DNA of 34,177 nucleotides from Candidatus Hydrogenedentota bacterium. Lineage in GTDB: Bacteria > Hydrogenedentota > Hydrogenedentia > Hydrogenedentales > SLHB01. Location: contig JADLGB010000180.1 of NCBI GenBank assembly GCA_020849535.1, positions 1-34,177 on the forward strand, in the 5' to 3' direction. Under the pieces are notes generated by a model. It did no database searches and had not been told where the DNA came from. It saw nothing but the letters and a program-made list of their open reading frames with translations. The translations under genes and the position numbers were made by a program. Shown here in pieces: positions 8,304 to 15,407 of the stretch (within the stretch, counting starts at the first letter, position 1; the number at the start of each line of letters is the position of its first letter).

Positions 8304-8723
8304 TTATTCGTTGGCGTTGGGTGGATTGGCGTTTGGAGTGGACTCGTCCAGTCGATCAAGCAGCTCACGCAGATGCGCGATGTCCTCCTGCGAAAGTCGC
8401 ACGTTATCGACGAGCGCCATCACCAACGGAGTTGATGCCCCTTCACAAAGCTGGTCTGCCAAGTCGTGCAGACGCCGCGCTACCAGCTTTTCCCGGGACA
8501 TGGCAGGCCGGTATGTGTGGGCAGTGCCCGAAGTGTCCCGCTTCACGTACCCCTTCACTTCGAGACGGTTCAGCAGAGTCTGAACAGTCGTGTAGGCCCA
8601 CTTAACTCCAGATTTTTCAAGATCTTCCGCGATCTCACGGACCACCCCTTCGCGGCGCCGCCAGAGTGTCCTGAGCACGGTAAGTTCGGATTCGCTGATG
8701 TTTCGTTGTTTTGTCACGGCCAT
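8304..8723 (-). CDS. BlaI/MecI/CopY-family transcriptional repressor
   Basis: The 139-residue protein has the winged-helix layout of BlaI: ISESELTVLRTLWRR, then VVREIAEDLEKSGVKWAYTTVQTLLNRLEVKGYVKRDTSGTAHTYRP, followed by a helical dimerisation tail. It should repress itself and the M56 gene as one operon. Two starts are possible. The ATG at 8723 has AGGAG only one base before it, which is too close. The in-frame GTG at 8717 has AGGAG at a normal spacing of 7 bases and lacks only two residues, so it may be the true start. The ribosome site of the M56 gene overlaps this gene's TAA stop. Two matching operators lie in its promoter. Confidence 0.92.
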   Translation of the reverse strand: MAVTKQRNISESELTVLRTLWRRREGVVREIAEDLEKSGVKWAYTTVQTLLNRLEVKGYVKRDTSGTAHTYRPAMSREKLVARRLHDLADQLCEGASTPLVMALVDNVRLSQEDIAHLRELLDRLDESTPNANPPNANE

Positions 8724-8727
8724 ACTC

Positions 8728-8773
8728 CTACATCTTGTAGTTGATTTGTACTACACTTTGTAGGATTTGTCAA
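8728..8773 (-). promoter_or_regulatory. Promoter with two perfect BlaI-type operators
   Basis: Read on the minus strand, TTGACA (8768-8773) and TACAAA (8745-8750) are 17 bases apart. Two perfect dyads of the form CTACA-N3-TGTAG lie at 8728-8740 and 8751-8763, their centres 23 bases apart. One fills the spacer next to the -10 box and the other covers the likely transcription start. They match the TACA/TGTA half-sites known for BlaI/MecI, and a bound dimer at either site would block RNA polymerase. Confidence 0.85.
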
Positions 8774-8902
8774 CCTGGAAGCGGCGCTGGACTGTCAAAC
8801 CGGTGCTATCTTCAGGGTTTGCCGCGCTGTCCCGGCCTTCGCGAGGATGACCGGCGTGGCGTTCACAGCATCGACTGCCGTTTTTGGGGTAATGGCTGAC
8901 AG

Positions 8903-8928
8903 GAGCGCCGGCATCCCTGCCGGCTCTT
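8903..8928. repeat. Short palindromic repeat, copy 1
   Basis: A 26-base unit with a GCCGGCA/TGCCGGC stem around TCCC, flanked by GAG and CTC and ending in TCTT. The same unit recurs at 9231-9256, 20434-20459 (one base changed in the stem flank) and 33410-33435. Confidence 0.85.
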
Positions 8929-8935
8929 AAGACAA

Positions 8936-9419
8936 AGACACAGGCGAGGGCGCCTGTGCCACACGCGCTTGCTGGGCCTGCCCAGACTACTCCTTTCTTG
9001 CGGAGCTGGATGTGCACGAAGAATCCAAGAGTTCCAGGCAATTGAGGAAAGGTAGAGAGATGTGTGGCACAGCCACGCCGTGGCTGTGCCTTGATTGGGT
9101 ACCGCCCTTCTCCTGGTCGGGTCTATGCTTCTTCCAAGGATCTTGGGCGATCTCCGAAAACCGCAGGCAAGCCTGCTCATTCAAAGCAGCCACGCCGCGG
9201 CGTGGCCGCACTCCACATAGTGGCTGCCAGGAGCGCCGGCATCCCTGCCGGCTCTTAAGGACAAAGACACAGGCGAGGGCGCCTGTGCCACACATCGATC
9301 TGCCATCTTGGGATTTCTTGGAACTCTTGGAGTCTTCGTGCGAACCAAGGATCAGAAGAAAGGAGGGACTCCTACGTGCATGGCAAGCGCGTGTGGCACA
9401 GGCGCCCTCGCCTGTGTCT
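8936..9419. mobile_element. Composite MITE-like element with 25-bp inverted ends
   Basis: The ends at 8936-8960 and 9395-9419 are perfect 25-base inverted repeats, and each end is itself a hairpin (CACAGGCG, loop AGGG, CGCCTGTG). A third copy of the end lies inside at 9265-9289. Sequence next to the ends is also inverted-repeated with divergence (about 8961-9041 against 9319-9394). The core 9068-9260 matches 20272-20462 of the second element. There is no transposase frame, so any mobility would depend on another protein. Confidence 0.65.
9231..9256. repeat. Short palindromic repeat, copy 2
   Basis: Identical to the 26-base unit at 8903-8928 and placed inside the composite element just before the internal copy of the 25-base end. 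Confidence 0.85.
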
Positions 9420-9544
9420 TTACTTCGCCGCACATGCGCGCAGGCACTGCCAAGCGGCCTCGCGTCCCATAACTCGCATGACTCCAATAATTCCCATCCC
9501 CGCCTACGCGCGAGGGGAAATCCGGTGGGGTGGCCCTGGCGCGT

Positions 9545-10936
9545 CTATTCGTCTTCGGCGAGGCCGTATTTCTTGAGGCGGTAGCGGAGGGAGCGCGCGG
9601 TCAGTCCGAGGAGGTCGGCGGCGCGTTTCTGCGAGTAGCGGGCGTTCTGCAGGGCTTGCTTGATGAGGCTGGTTTCGATCTCGGCCACGTAGTTCTCGAG
9701 GTCGAGTCCGCCCTTGGGAAGTTCCTTCACCTCCTCGCCGGGTTTGTTCACGTACTCGCGCACGTTCTTAGGCAGATCCCCGAGCTCGATGGTGTCGCCC
9801 TGGCACAAAGCCACGGCGCGCTCGAGCAGGTTGGTCAGCTCCCGGACGTTCCCCGGCCACGGATAGCCTTGGAGCGTCGTCTCGACCTCGGGCGACACAC
9901 GCACGTCGCCGCGCCCCATTTTCTTCGCGTGCTGCGACACGAAATGGCGCACGAGCAGGATGATGTCGTCCGGCCGCTCCCTCAGCGGGGTGACGGTAAT
10001 CGGAATCACGTTCAAGCGGTAATACAAATCCTCGCGGAAGTTGCCTTCCTGGGCCATTCGCGCCAGATCGCGGTTGGTGGCGGAGATGATGCGCACGTCC
10101 ACTTTGCGCCCGGACGTGCCGCCGACGGGCACGATGATGCTGTTGTCGAGCACGCGCAACAACTTCACCTGGAGGGCCATCGGCATTTCGCCGATCTCGT
10201 CGAGGAACAGGCTGCCGCCGTCGGCGACGACGAACAACCCTTCCTTGTCCTCGTATGCGCCCGTGAAGGAGCCCTTCTTGTGCCCGAAGAGTTCGCTCTC
10301 GAGGAGGTTTTCCGGGAAACCGCCACAGTTCACCGCCACGAACGGTTTCGAGGCCCGCCCGCTGAGCTGGTGGATCCCGCGTGCGACGAGTTCCTTGCCC
10401 GTGCCGCTTTCCCCGTGGATGGCGACGGTGCTGGGCAGGTCCGCCACACGGCGGATCATTTCGCGCAATTCTTCGATCGCGCGGCTCTTGCCGATGATGT
10501 TCTCGAGGCTGCCGCGCTTCGCCTGCTCTTTGCGCAGGGCGATGTTTTCCCGCTTGAGGCGCGACTGTTCGATGGCGCGCTGGATGAGGATGCGGACCTC
10601 GTCGTTCTTGAACGGTTTCATGATGTAGTCGGCGGCGCCGCGTTTCATGGCGTCGATCGCGGTCTCGACCGAGCCGTAGGCGGTCATCATGATCGAAGGC
10701 GTCACGGGCATGTTTTCGTTCAGCCACGAGAGCAGTTTCATGCCCGCGTCGCGGTCGCTGCCCATGCGCAGGTCGGTCAGAACCACGTCGAAGGTTTGGT
10801 TCTCGAGGAGCTTCAACGCCGCCTCGACGCTGGCCGCTGTCGAAACGTCGTAGCCATCGTTACCCAGGACGATCTCGAGCAGCTCGCGCATGCTCGATTC
10901 GTCGTCCACCACGAGTACACGATACGGCGTTGCCAC
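9545..10936 (-). CDS. pilR: Sigma-54-dependent response regulator, PilR/NtrC type
   Basis: The 463-residue protein has a receiver domain (1-120; phospho-acceptor D55 in VVLTD, K107), a sigma-54 AAA+ activator domain (about 145-380), and a Fis-type helix-turn-helix at about 423-458 (RYSQKRAADLLGLTARSLRYRLKKYGL). Walker A is GESGTGKE at 175-182 and Walker B is FLDEIG at 244-249. The sigma-54 contact loop is GSFTGA (222-227) rather than the usual GAFTGA. It starts with GTG one base after the kinase stop, with AAGGAG upstream. Pairing with the adjacent PilS-like kinase and pilus ATPases suggests control of pilin or pilus genes from sigma-54 promoters, none of which I can see in this window. Confidence 0.9.
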   Translation of the reverse strand: MATPYRVLVVDDESSMRELLEIVLGNDGYDVSTAASVEAALKLLENQTFDVVLTDLRMGSDRDAGMKLLSWLNENMPVTPSIMMTAYGSVETAIDAMKRGAADYIMKPFKNDEVRILIQRAIEQSRLKRENIALRKEQAKRGSLENIIGKSRAIEELREMIRRVADLPSTVAIHGESGTGKELVARGIHQLSGRASKPFVAVNCGGFPENLLESELFGHKKGSFTGAYEDKEGLFVVADGGSLFLDEIGEMPMALQVKLLRVLDNSIIVPVGGTSGRKVDVRIISATNRDLARMAQEGNFREDLYYRLNVIPITVTPLRERPDDIILLVRHFVSQHAKKMGRGDVRVSPEVETTLQGYPWPGNVRELTNLLERAVALCQGDTIELGDLPKNVREYVNKPGEEVKELPKGGLDLENYVAEIETSLIKQALQNARYSQKRAADLLGLTARSLRYRLKKYGLAEDE

Positions 10937-10937
10937 G

Positions 10938-12572
10938 TCAGCCTTGCTCCTTCGTTAATGCCCGGGGAAGGCGCACACTAAACGACGCACCCCCACTTTC
11001 CCGCGATGCCGCCCGGATGGTGCCGTCGTGGGCCGATACGATGCGCAGACAAATCGCCAGGCCCATCCCCACGCCCGTGTCCTTCGTAGTATAGAAAGGC
11101 TCGAAAATGCGCGCAACCTGATCGGGAGGGATTCCCGGGCCCTCATCATCGAAGCGCACCTCCACCGAGGAAGGTCCCAGAATCACGAGGATCTTCAGGG
11201 TACCCTTTCCGTCCATGGCTTCGATGGCGTTCTTGGCGAGGTTGAGGAACACCTGGCGGATCTGCGACCGGTCGCCGGAAACGGGGCAAACTCCCTTCGG
11301 ATAGTCCTTCTTGATGATCAGGAGTTCGCAGTGCGTGTAGTTCCGGAGCATGAGGTCGGTGACTTCATCGATGAGCCCGCGCACGTCGAACACGTCGCGC
11401 CGCATGCTGGGCTTGCGCGCGAAGTCCAGGAAGTCGGACACGATCACGTTCAACTGATCGGATTCGCGCACCGCGATGCTCGCGAGTTTCGAGGCCACCG
11501 CGGGTTTGTCGAGGTTCGAGGCCATCTCGTCCACGGCTCCCCGGATCGCGGCGACGGGGTTGCGGATTTCGTGCGCGAGGCCGGCGGCCAGTTCGCCCAC
11601 GATCGATAGGCGATCCTGGCGCTTGAGTTCCTGGCGCATCTGCTCGAGTTCGGTCAAGTCGCTGAACGACGCGATGATCCCCGTCATTCGGTTGCGCCAG
11701 TCGTAGATCCGGCTCGTGCTCAGGCCCAGCAGCATCGTCTTGCCGTCCGGCAGCAGGCCGGTGTATTCGTAGCGCGTGAAGTCACGCTCGGAGCGCAACG
11801 CCGTCACGACGGGACATTCCTCGCCCGAGGCGACGCGAAGCACCTCTTGGACCGGGCGGCCGATCGCCTCGTCCTCGCTGAGGTCCAGAATGCGTTCGGC
11901 GGCCCGGTTCACCACGGTGATGATGCCCTCGAGGTCGCTGATGAGGAAGCCATTGTTCATGTTGTCCAGGATTTCGCGCTGAAAGCGCTGCAACCGGTGC
12001 AACTGCTGGTTCCAGTATCCGCTGATGGACGCGGTCAGGTAGTAGGCGAGCACTTGGATGAGATAGCCGTACCAAAGCGTGTACTCGTCGCGGTTGTACC
12101 ACTGGACGGCGGCGGGCACCACGGCGGCGGGCTCCGAGCGCATCATGGCGAGGGCCCCCATCACGACCGCGGCCAGCGTGGCGAAGAGGTAGCCTTGCAT
12201 CAAGCCGAGCAGGATGCCGCCTTCCAGCACGATGATCACGAAGAGAAACGTGTAGAGGCTGCCCAGGCCTCCCGTGAAACTGACCGTTGCGGCGACGACG
12301 CCGAAGTCCACAAGAACCTGCGCCCACGTCAGCGGCGCGATAACGAGGCGCGTGTGGCGCAACGCGAGCAGATAGCCGAGCGCGCTGATGATGCCAAAGG
12401 CGTAGAAGAAGCACAGGTACAGTTTTTCGCCGTAGCCGTAGTCGCCGATCAGTAGGGTGCCCGAAGCAATGACGAGGATGGCGGCCACGCGCACCGCGCC
12501 AATCGCGATCAGCCAGGGCGCGAATCCGCCCACGGTCAGGCGCGCGGGTAGGGACAGTCCGGTGTTGGTCAC
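10938..12572 (-). CDS. pilS: Membrane sensor histidine kinase, PilS type
   Basis: The 544-residue protein begins with about six hydrophobic segments (residues 15-185, with almost no outer loops), as in PilS, which is known to sense pilin within the membrane. A PAS domain follows at about 195-310 (ILDNMNNGFLISDLEGIITVVNRAAERIL). The dimerisation domain carries H334 in GLAHEIRNPVAAIRGAVDEM, and the ATPase domain has the N box FLNLAKNAIEAM and the G boxes DDEGPGIP and GVGMGLAI. It starts with GTG and overlaps the PilT stop by four bases (GTGA). It should phosphorylate the response regulator encoded one base downstream. Confidence 0.88.
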   Translation of the reverse strand: MTNTGLSLPARLTVGGFAPWLIAIGAVRVAAILVIASGTLLIGDYGYGEKLYLCFFYAFGIISALGYLLALRHTRLVIAPLTWAQVLVDFGVVAATVSFTGGLGSLYTFLFVIIVLEGGILLGLMQGYLFATLAAVVMGALAMMRSEPAAVVPAAVQWYNRDEYTLWYGYLIQVLAYYLTASISGYWNQQLHRLQRFQREILDNMNNGFLISDLEGIITVVNRAAERILDLSEDEAIGRPVQEVLRVASGEECPVVTALRSERDFTRYEYTGLLPDGKTMLLGLSTSRIYDWRNRMTGIIASFSDLTELEQMRQELKRQDRLSIVGELAAGLAHEIRNPVAAIRGAVDEMASNLDKPAVASKLASIAVRESDQLNVIVSDFLDFARKPSMRRDVFDVRGLIDEVTDLMLRNYTHCELLIIKKDYPKGVCPVSGDRSQIRQVFLNLAKNAIEAMDGKGTLKILVILGPSSVEVRFDDEGPGIPPDQVARIFEPFYTTKDTGVGMGLAICLRIVSAHDGTIRAASRESGGASFSVRLPRALTKEQG

Positions 12573-13642
12573 AAGCCCTTTTCCATGAGACGGCGCAGGC
12601 CCTCGGGGTCTGAGCTGCGTTTGAACGCCATGTCGCTCGTGATGACGTTCCGGCGCATGAGCCGGTAGAGCGACTGGTTCATGGTCATCATGCCTTCGCC
12701 GGCGCCGATTTCGATCATCGACGGGATCTGCTGGAGTTTTTCCTCGCGGATCAGCGAACGGATAGCCGTGTTGGGCAGCATGACTTCGAGCGCGACGGCG
12801 CGCCCCATGCCGTCCGCGCGCGGGATGAGCTGCTGCACCACGATGCCTTCGAGCACGAACGAAAGCTGGGTGCGGATCTGGGCCTGCTGGCCGGCGGGAA
12901 ACACGTCCACGATGCGGTTGATCGTCTGCAACGCGTCGTTGGTGTGCAGGGTCGCGAAGGCCAGGTGACCGGTCTCCGCCGTCGTAATCGCCGCCGCGAT
13001 GGTTTCCGGGTCGCGCATTTCACCGATCAGGATCACGTCGGGGTCCTGGCGCAGCACGTGCTTGAGGGCCGCGGAAAACGACTTCGTGTCGGCGTTGACC
13101 TCGCGCTGGTTGATCGTGGCCACGTTGTGATTGTGCAGGTATTCGATCGGGTCCTCGATCGTGATGATGTGGACGGGCCGTTCGCGGTTGATCTTGTCCA
13201 CGATCGCGGCCAGGGTGGTCGACTTGCCGCTACCGGTGGGTCCGCACACGAGCACGAGGCCCAGCGGCCGGTAGGCGAAGTCCGCCACCACGCGCGGAAG
13301 GCCCAGCTCTTCAAAGCCGCGGATCTCGAAAGGAATGGCGCGAAACGCCGCCACCACCGATCCGCGATCGCGGTACACGTTGAGACGGAACCGGCTCAAT
13401 CCGTCGATCCCGAAGGACAGATCGCACTCGCGCTCCGTTTCAAACGTGGCGATCTGTTCTTCGCTCATCACACTGTAGATGATTTCCTGCGTGTCCTCGG
13501 GCTTGAGCACAGGGTATTCGTGCATGGCTTCCAGGTTGCCCGTCAGGCGAAGGATGGGTGGAGAACCCACGACGATATGCAGGTCGCTCGCGCCCTGCTG
13601 GATCATTTTGGTCAGCAACTCTTTGATGGAAAGGTCGGACAT
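12569..13642 (-). CDS. pilT: Type IV pilus retraction ATPase PilT
   Basis: The 357-residue hexameric ATPase pulls pilin subunits back into the inner membrane and powers twitching and DNA uptake. Walker A is GPTGSGKS at 134-141, the Asp box is TIEDPIEY at 161-168, Walker B is VILIGEMRD at 203-211, and the His box GHLAFATLHTNDA follows at 225-237. The PilT-specific AIRSLIRE motif (293-300) is present, and there is no tetracysteine zinc motif. Length is normal for the family. The ATG at 13642 has a GGGGGA site upstream and lies 25 bases after pilB, so both motors are made from one message. Retraction rather than extension is inferred from family match. Confidence 0.93.
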   Translation of the reverse strand: MSDLSIKELLTKMIQQGASDLHIVVGSPPILRLTGNLEAMHEYPVLKPEDTQEIIYSVMSEEQIATFETERECDLSFGIDGLSRFRLNVYRDRGSVVAAFRAIPFEIRGFEELGLPRVVADFAYRPLGLVLVCGPTGSGKSTTLAAIVDKINRERPVHIITIEDPIEYLHNHNVATINQREVNADTKSFSAALKHVLRQDPDVILIGEMRDPETIAAAITTAETGHLAFATLHTNDALQTINRIVDVFPAGQQAQIRTQLSFVLEGIVVQQLIPRADGMGRAVALEVMLPNTAIRSLIREEKLQQIPSMIEIGAGEGMMTMNQSLYRLMRRNVITSDMAFKRSSDPEGLRRLMEKGL

Positions 13643-13667
13643 GAATCCCCCCGATCGGCGAAAGGTT

Positions 13668-15392
13668 CTAGTCCATCGCGGAAACGCGCAGGACTTCTTC
13701 TATCGTCGTAGTGCCTTCCGCGGCTTTTTCCAAGGCGTTCTGGCGCAGGGTCCGCATGCCGCACTGCACGGCGACACGCTTGATTTCGCTGGCGGGTTGC
13801 CGGGTCATAATCAGTTCTTGTAACTCACCGTAATTGGTCATTGCTTCAATCACTGCCAAGCGGCCCCGGTATCCGGTGTCCTTACATTTGTTGCAGCCGC
13901 GGCCTCGGACGAAGGTCGGCGGCGGGGCGCCTTCCGGATGCACGTATTGGATGCGTTCCAGGACGTCCTGGGGCACACGGATCGGCTCTTTGCAGTCGGG
14001 GCACACGCGCCGTAGCAGGCGCTGCGCCGCGGCGAGCCCCACCGAGGACTGCACCAGGAACGGCTCCATTCCCATGTCGATCAGGCGGGTGTACACACTC
14101 GCCGCGTCATTGGTGTGCAAGGTGCTCAAGACCAGGTGGCCGGTCAACGCCGCCTTGATCGCGATATCGGCGGTTTCTTCGTCGCGAATCTCACCGACCA
14201 TGATGATGTCGGGGTCCTGGCGCAGGATGCTGCGAAGGCCCGCCGCGAAGGTCAGCCCGATTTCGGCCCGTGTCTGGACCTGGTTGACACCGAACAGCTC
14301 GTATTCGACCGGGTCTTCGACGGTGATGATGTTCGTGTCCAGTCCGTTCAGTTTGTGCAGCGCGCTGTACAGGGTCGTCGTTTTACCGCTTCCGGTTGGT
14401 CCTGTGAGCAGAATCATCCCGAACGGCAGCGCCAGGGCCTCTCGGAAAGCTTCCATCGGCTGGGCTGCGAACCCGAGCTTGTCGAGGTCCAGAGTCAGGC
14501 TGCTCTTGTCGAGGACGCGCATCACGATTTTCTCGCCGTGGTAACACGGGAGAATCGAGACGCGGAAATCGATGTCGTGTCCCCGGAACCGCGTCCGGAA
14601 ACGGCCGTCCTGGGGGAGCCGGTGTTCCGCGATGTCCAACCCCGCCATAATCTTGAAGCGGGATAGCAGTGCCGACTGCACGCTCTTGGGCGGGCTTTTC
14701 GTTTCCTCGAGCATGCCGTCCACGCGGTACCGCACGCGCAGGACCTTCTCAAAGGGTTCGACGTGAATATCGCTGGCGCGCGCCTCGAGTGCTTTCACGA
14801 GGATCAGGTTGGCCAGTCGAATGATTGGGGCATCCTGGGCCTCGGCCTGCGAGTGGGCAATATCTTCGATCTCTTCCTGTTCGTCGACAACCTCGATGCC
14901 GTCCTGCTTGGACTCGGCACCCATGATTTCTTCGTAGAGATTTGCGCTCTGCTGGCCACCGTAGTGGCGGAGGATGGCTTCGTTCAGCTCCGACTGCACC
15001 GCGACCACCGGCTCGATTTCGTAACTGGTCAGCATGCGCAAGTCGTCCAGCGCCATGATGTTCAGGGGATCCGCCATCGCCAGGGTCAGCACGTCCCCCG
15101 TAACCGAGACCGGCAGCATCTGGTATTGGCGCGCGAGGGATTCGGGCACTTCGTTCAGCACGTCTTGCGGGATGTTGTAGTTCGCGACCCGGATATGGGG
15201 AATTCCAAGCTGTTCGCTCAGCGTCACCACGAGGTCCTCTTCGCCTAGATACCCTTTGGATACCAGGATGGAGGCGAGGCTCTGGCCCGTCGAACGTTGG
15301 ATATTGATGCACTCCTGCAATTGATCCAGGGTGATCAAATCTTGTTCTAGCAGCACGTCTCCCAAGCGGCGTTTGGCTATCTTCGGCGGCAC
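13668..15392 (-). CDS. pilB: Type IV pilus extension ATPase PilB (GspE family)
   Basis: The 574-residue motor drives pilus assembly at the inner membrane. Residues 9-145 form a MshEN/T2SSE N-terminal domain beginning RRLGDVLLEQDLI and LASILVSKGYL, the type that binds c-di-GMP in MshE. The ATPase core has Walker A GPTGSGKT at 331-338, Walker B IIMVGEIRDEE at 396-406 and a His box GHLVLSTLHTNDA at 418-430. The zinc-binding cysteine pairs are C464/C467 and C500/C503. An acidic insert, EVVDEQEEIED, links the two halves. The start is GTG with AGGAG six bases before it, and it follows the previous gene by 15 bases. Confidence 0.93.
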   Translation of the reverse strand: MPPKIAKRRLGDVLLEQDLITLDQLQECINIQRSTGQSLASILVSKGYLGEEDLVVTLSEQLGIPHIRVANYNIPQDVLNEVPESLARQYQMLPVSVTGDVLTLAMADPLNIMALDDLRMLTSYEIEPVVAVQSELNEAILRHYGGQQSANLYEEIMGAESKQDGIEVVDEQEEIEDIAHSQAEAQDAPIIRLANLILVKALEARASDIHVEPFEKVLRVRYRVDGMLEETKSPPKSVQSALLSRFKIMAGLDIAEHRLPQDGRFRTRFRGHDIDFRVSILPCYHGEKIVMRVLDKSSLTLDLDKLGFAAQPMEAFREALALPFGMILLTGPTGSGKTTTLYSALHKLNGLDTNIITVEDPVEYELFGVNQVQTRAEIGLTFAAGLRSILRQDPDIIMVGEIRDEETADIAIKAALTGHLVLSTLHTNDAASVYTRLIDMGMEPFLVQSSVGLAAAQRLLRRVCPDCKEPIRVPQDVLERIQYVHPEGAPPPTFVRGRGCNKCKDTGYRGRLAVIEAMTNYGELQELIMTRQPASEIKRVAVQCGMRTLRQNALEKAAEGTTTIEEVLRVSAMD

Positions 15393-15407
15393 AGGAAACT
15401 CCTATCG

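Larger units (their letters stand above)
8764..9544. other. Gene-free region made largely of repeat sequence
   Basis: This 781-base stretch between the BlaI promoter and the 3' end of pilR has no supportable gene. From 8901 to 9420 it is a mosaic of repeat units described separately. The flanks (8774-8900 and 9421-9544) contain only unremarkable sequence. Confidence 0.7.

Noticed and set aside
8901..9420. Repeated units that could suggest a CRISPR array
   Set aside because: The copies are irregularly spaced, differ in orientation and have no unique spacers of constant length, and there are no cas genes.
9391..9420. TGGCAC words that could be sigma-54 promoter halves
   Set aside because: They belong to the repeat ends and lack a TTGC box at the required distance.
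9530..10981. A 483-codon plus-strand frame opposite pilR
   Set aside because: It mirrors the strongly coding PilR gene, shows no family resemblance and has the His/Val/Ala/Arg-rich look of antisense frames in GC-rich DNA.
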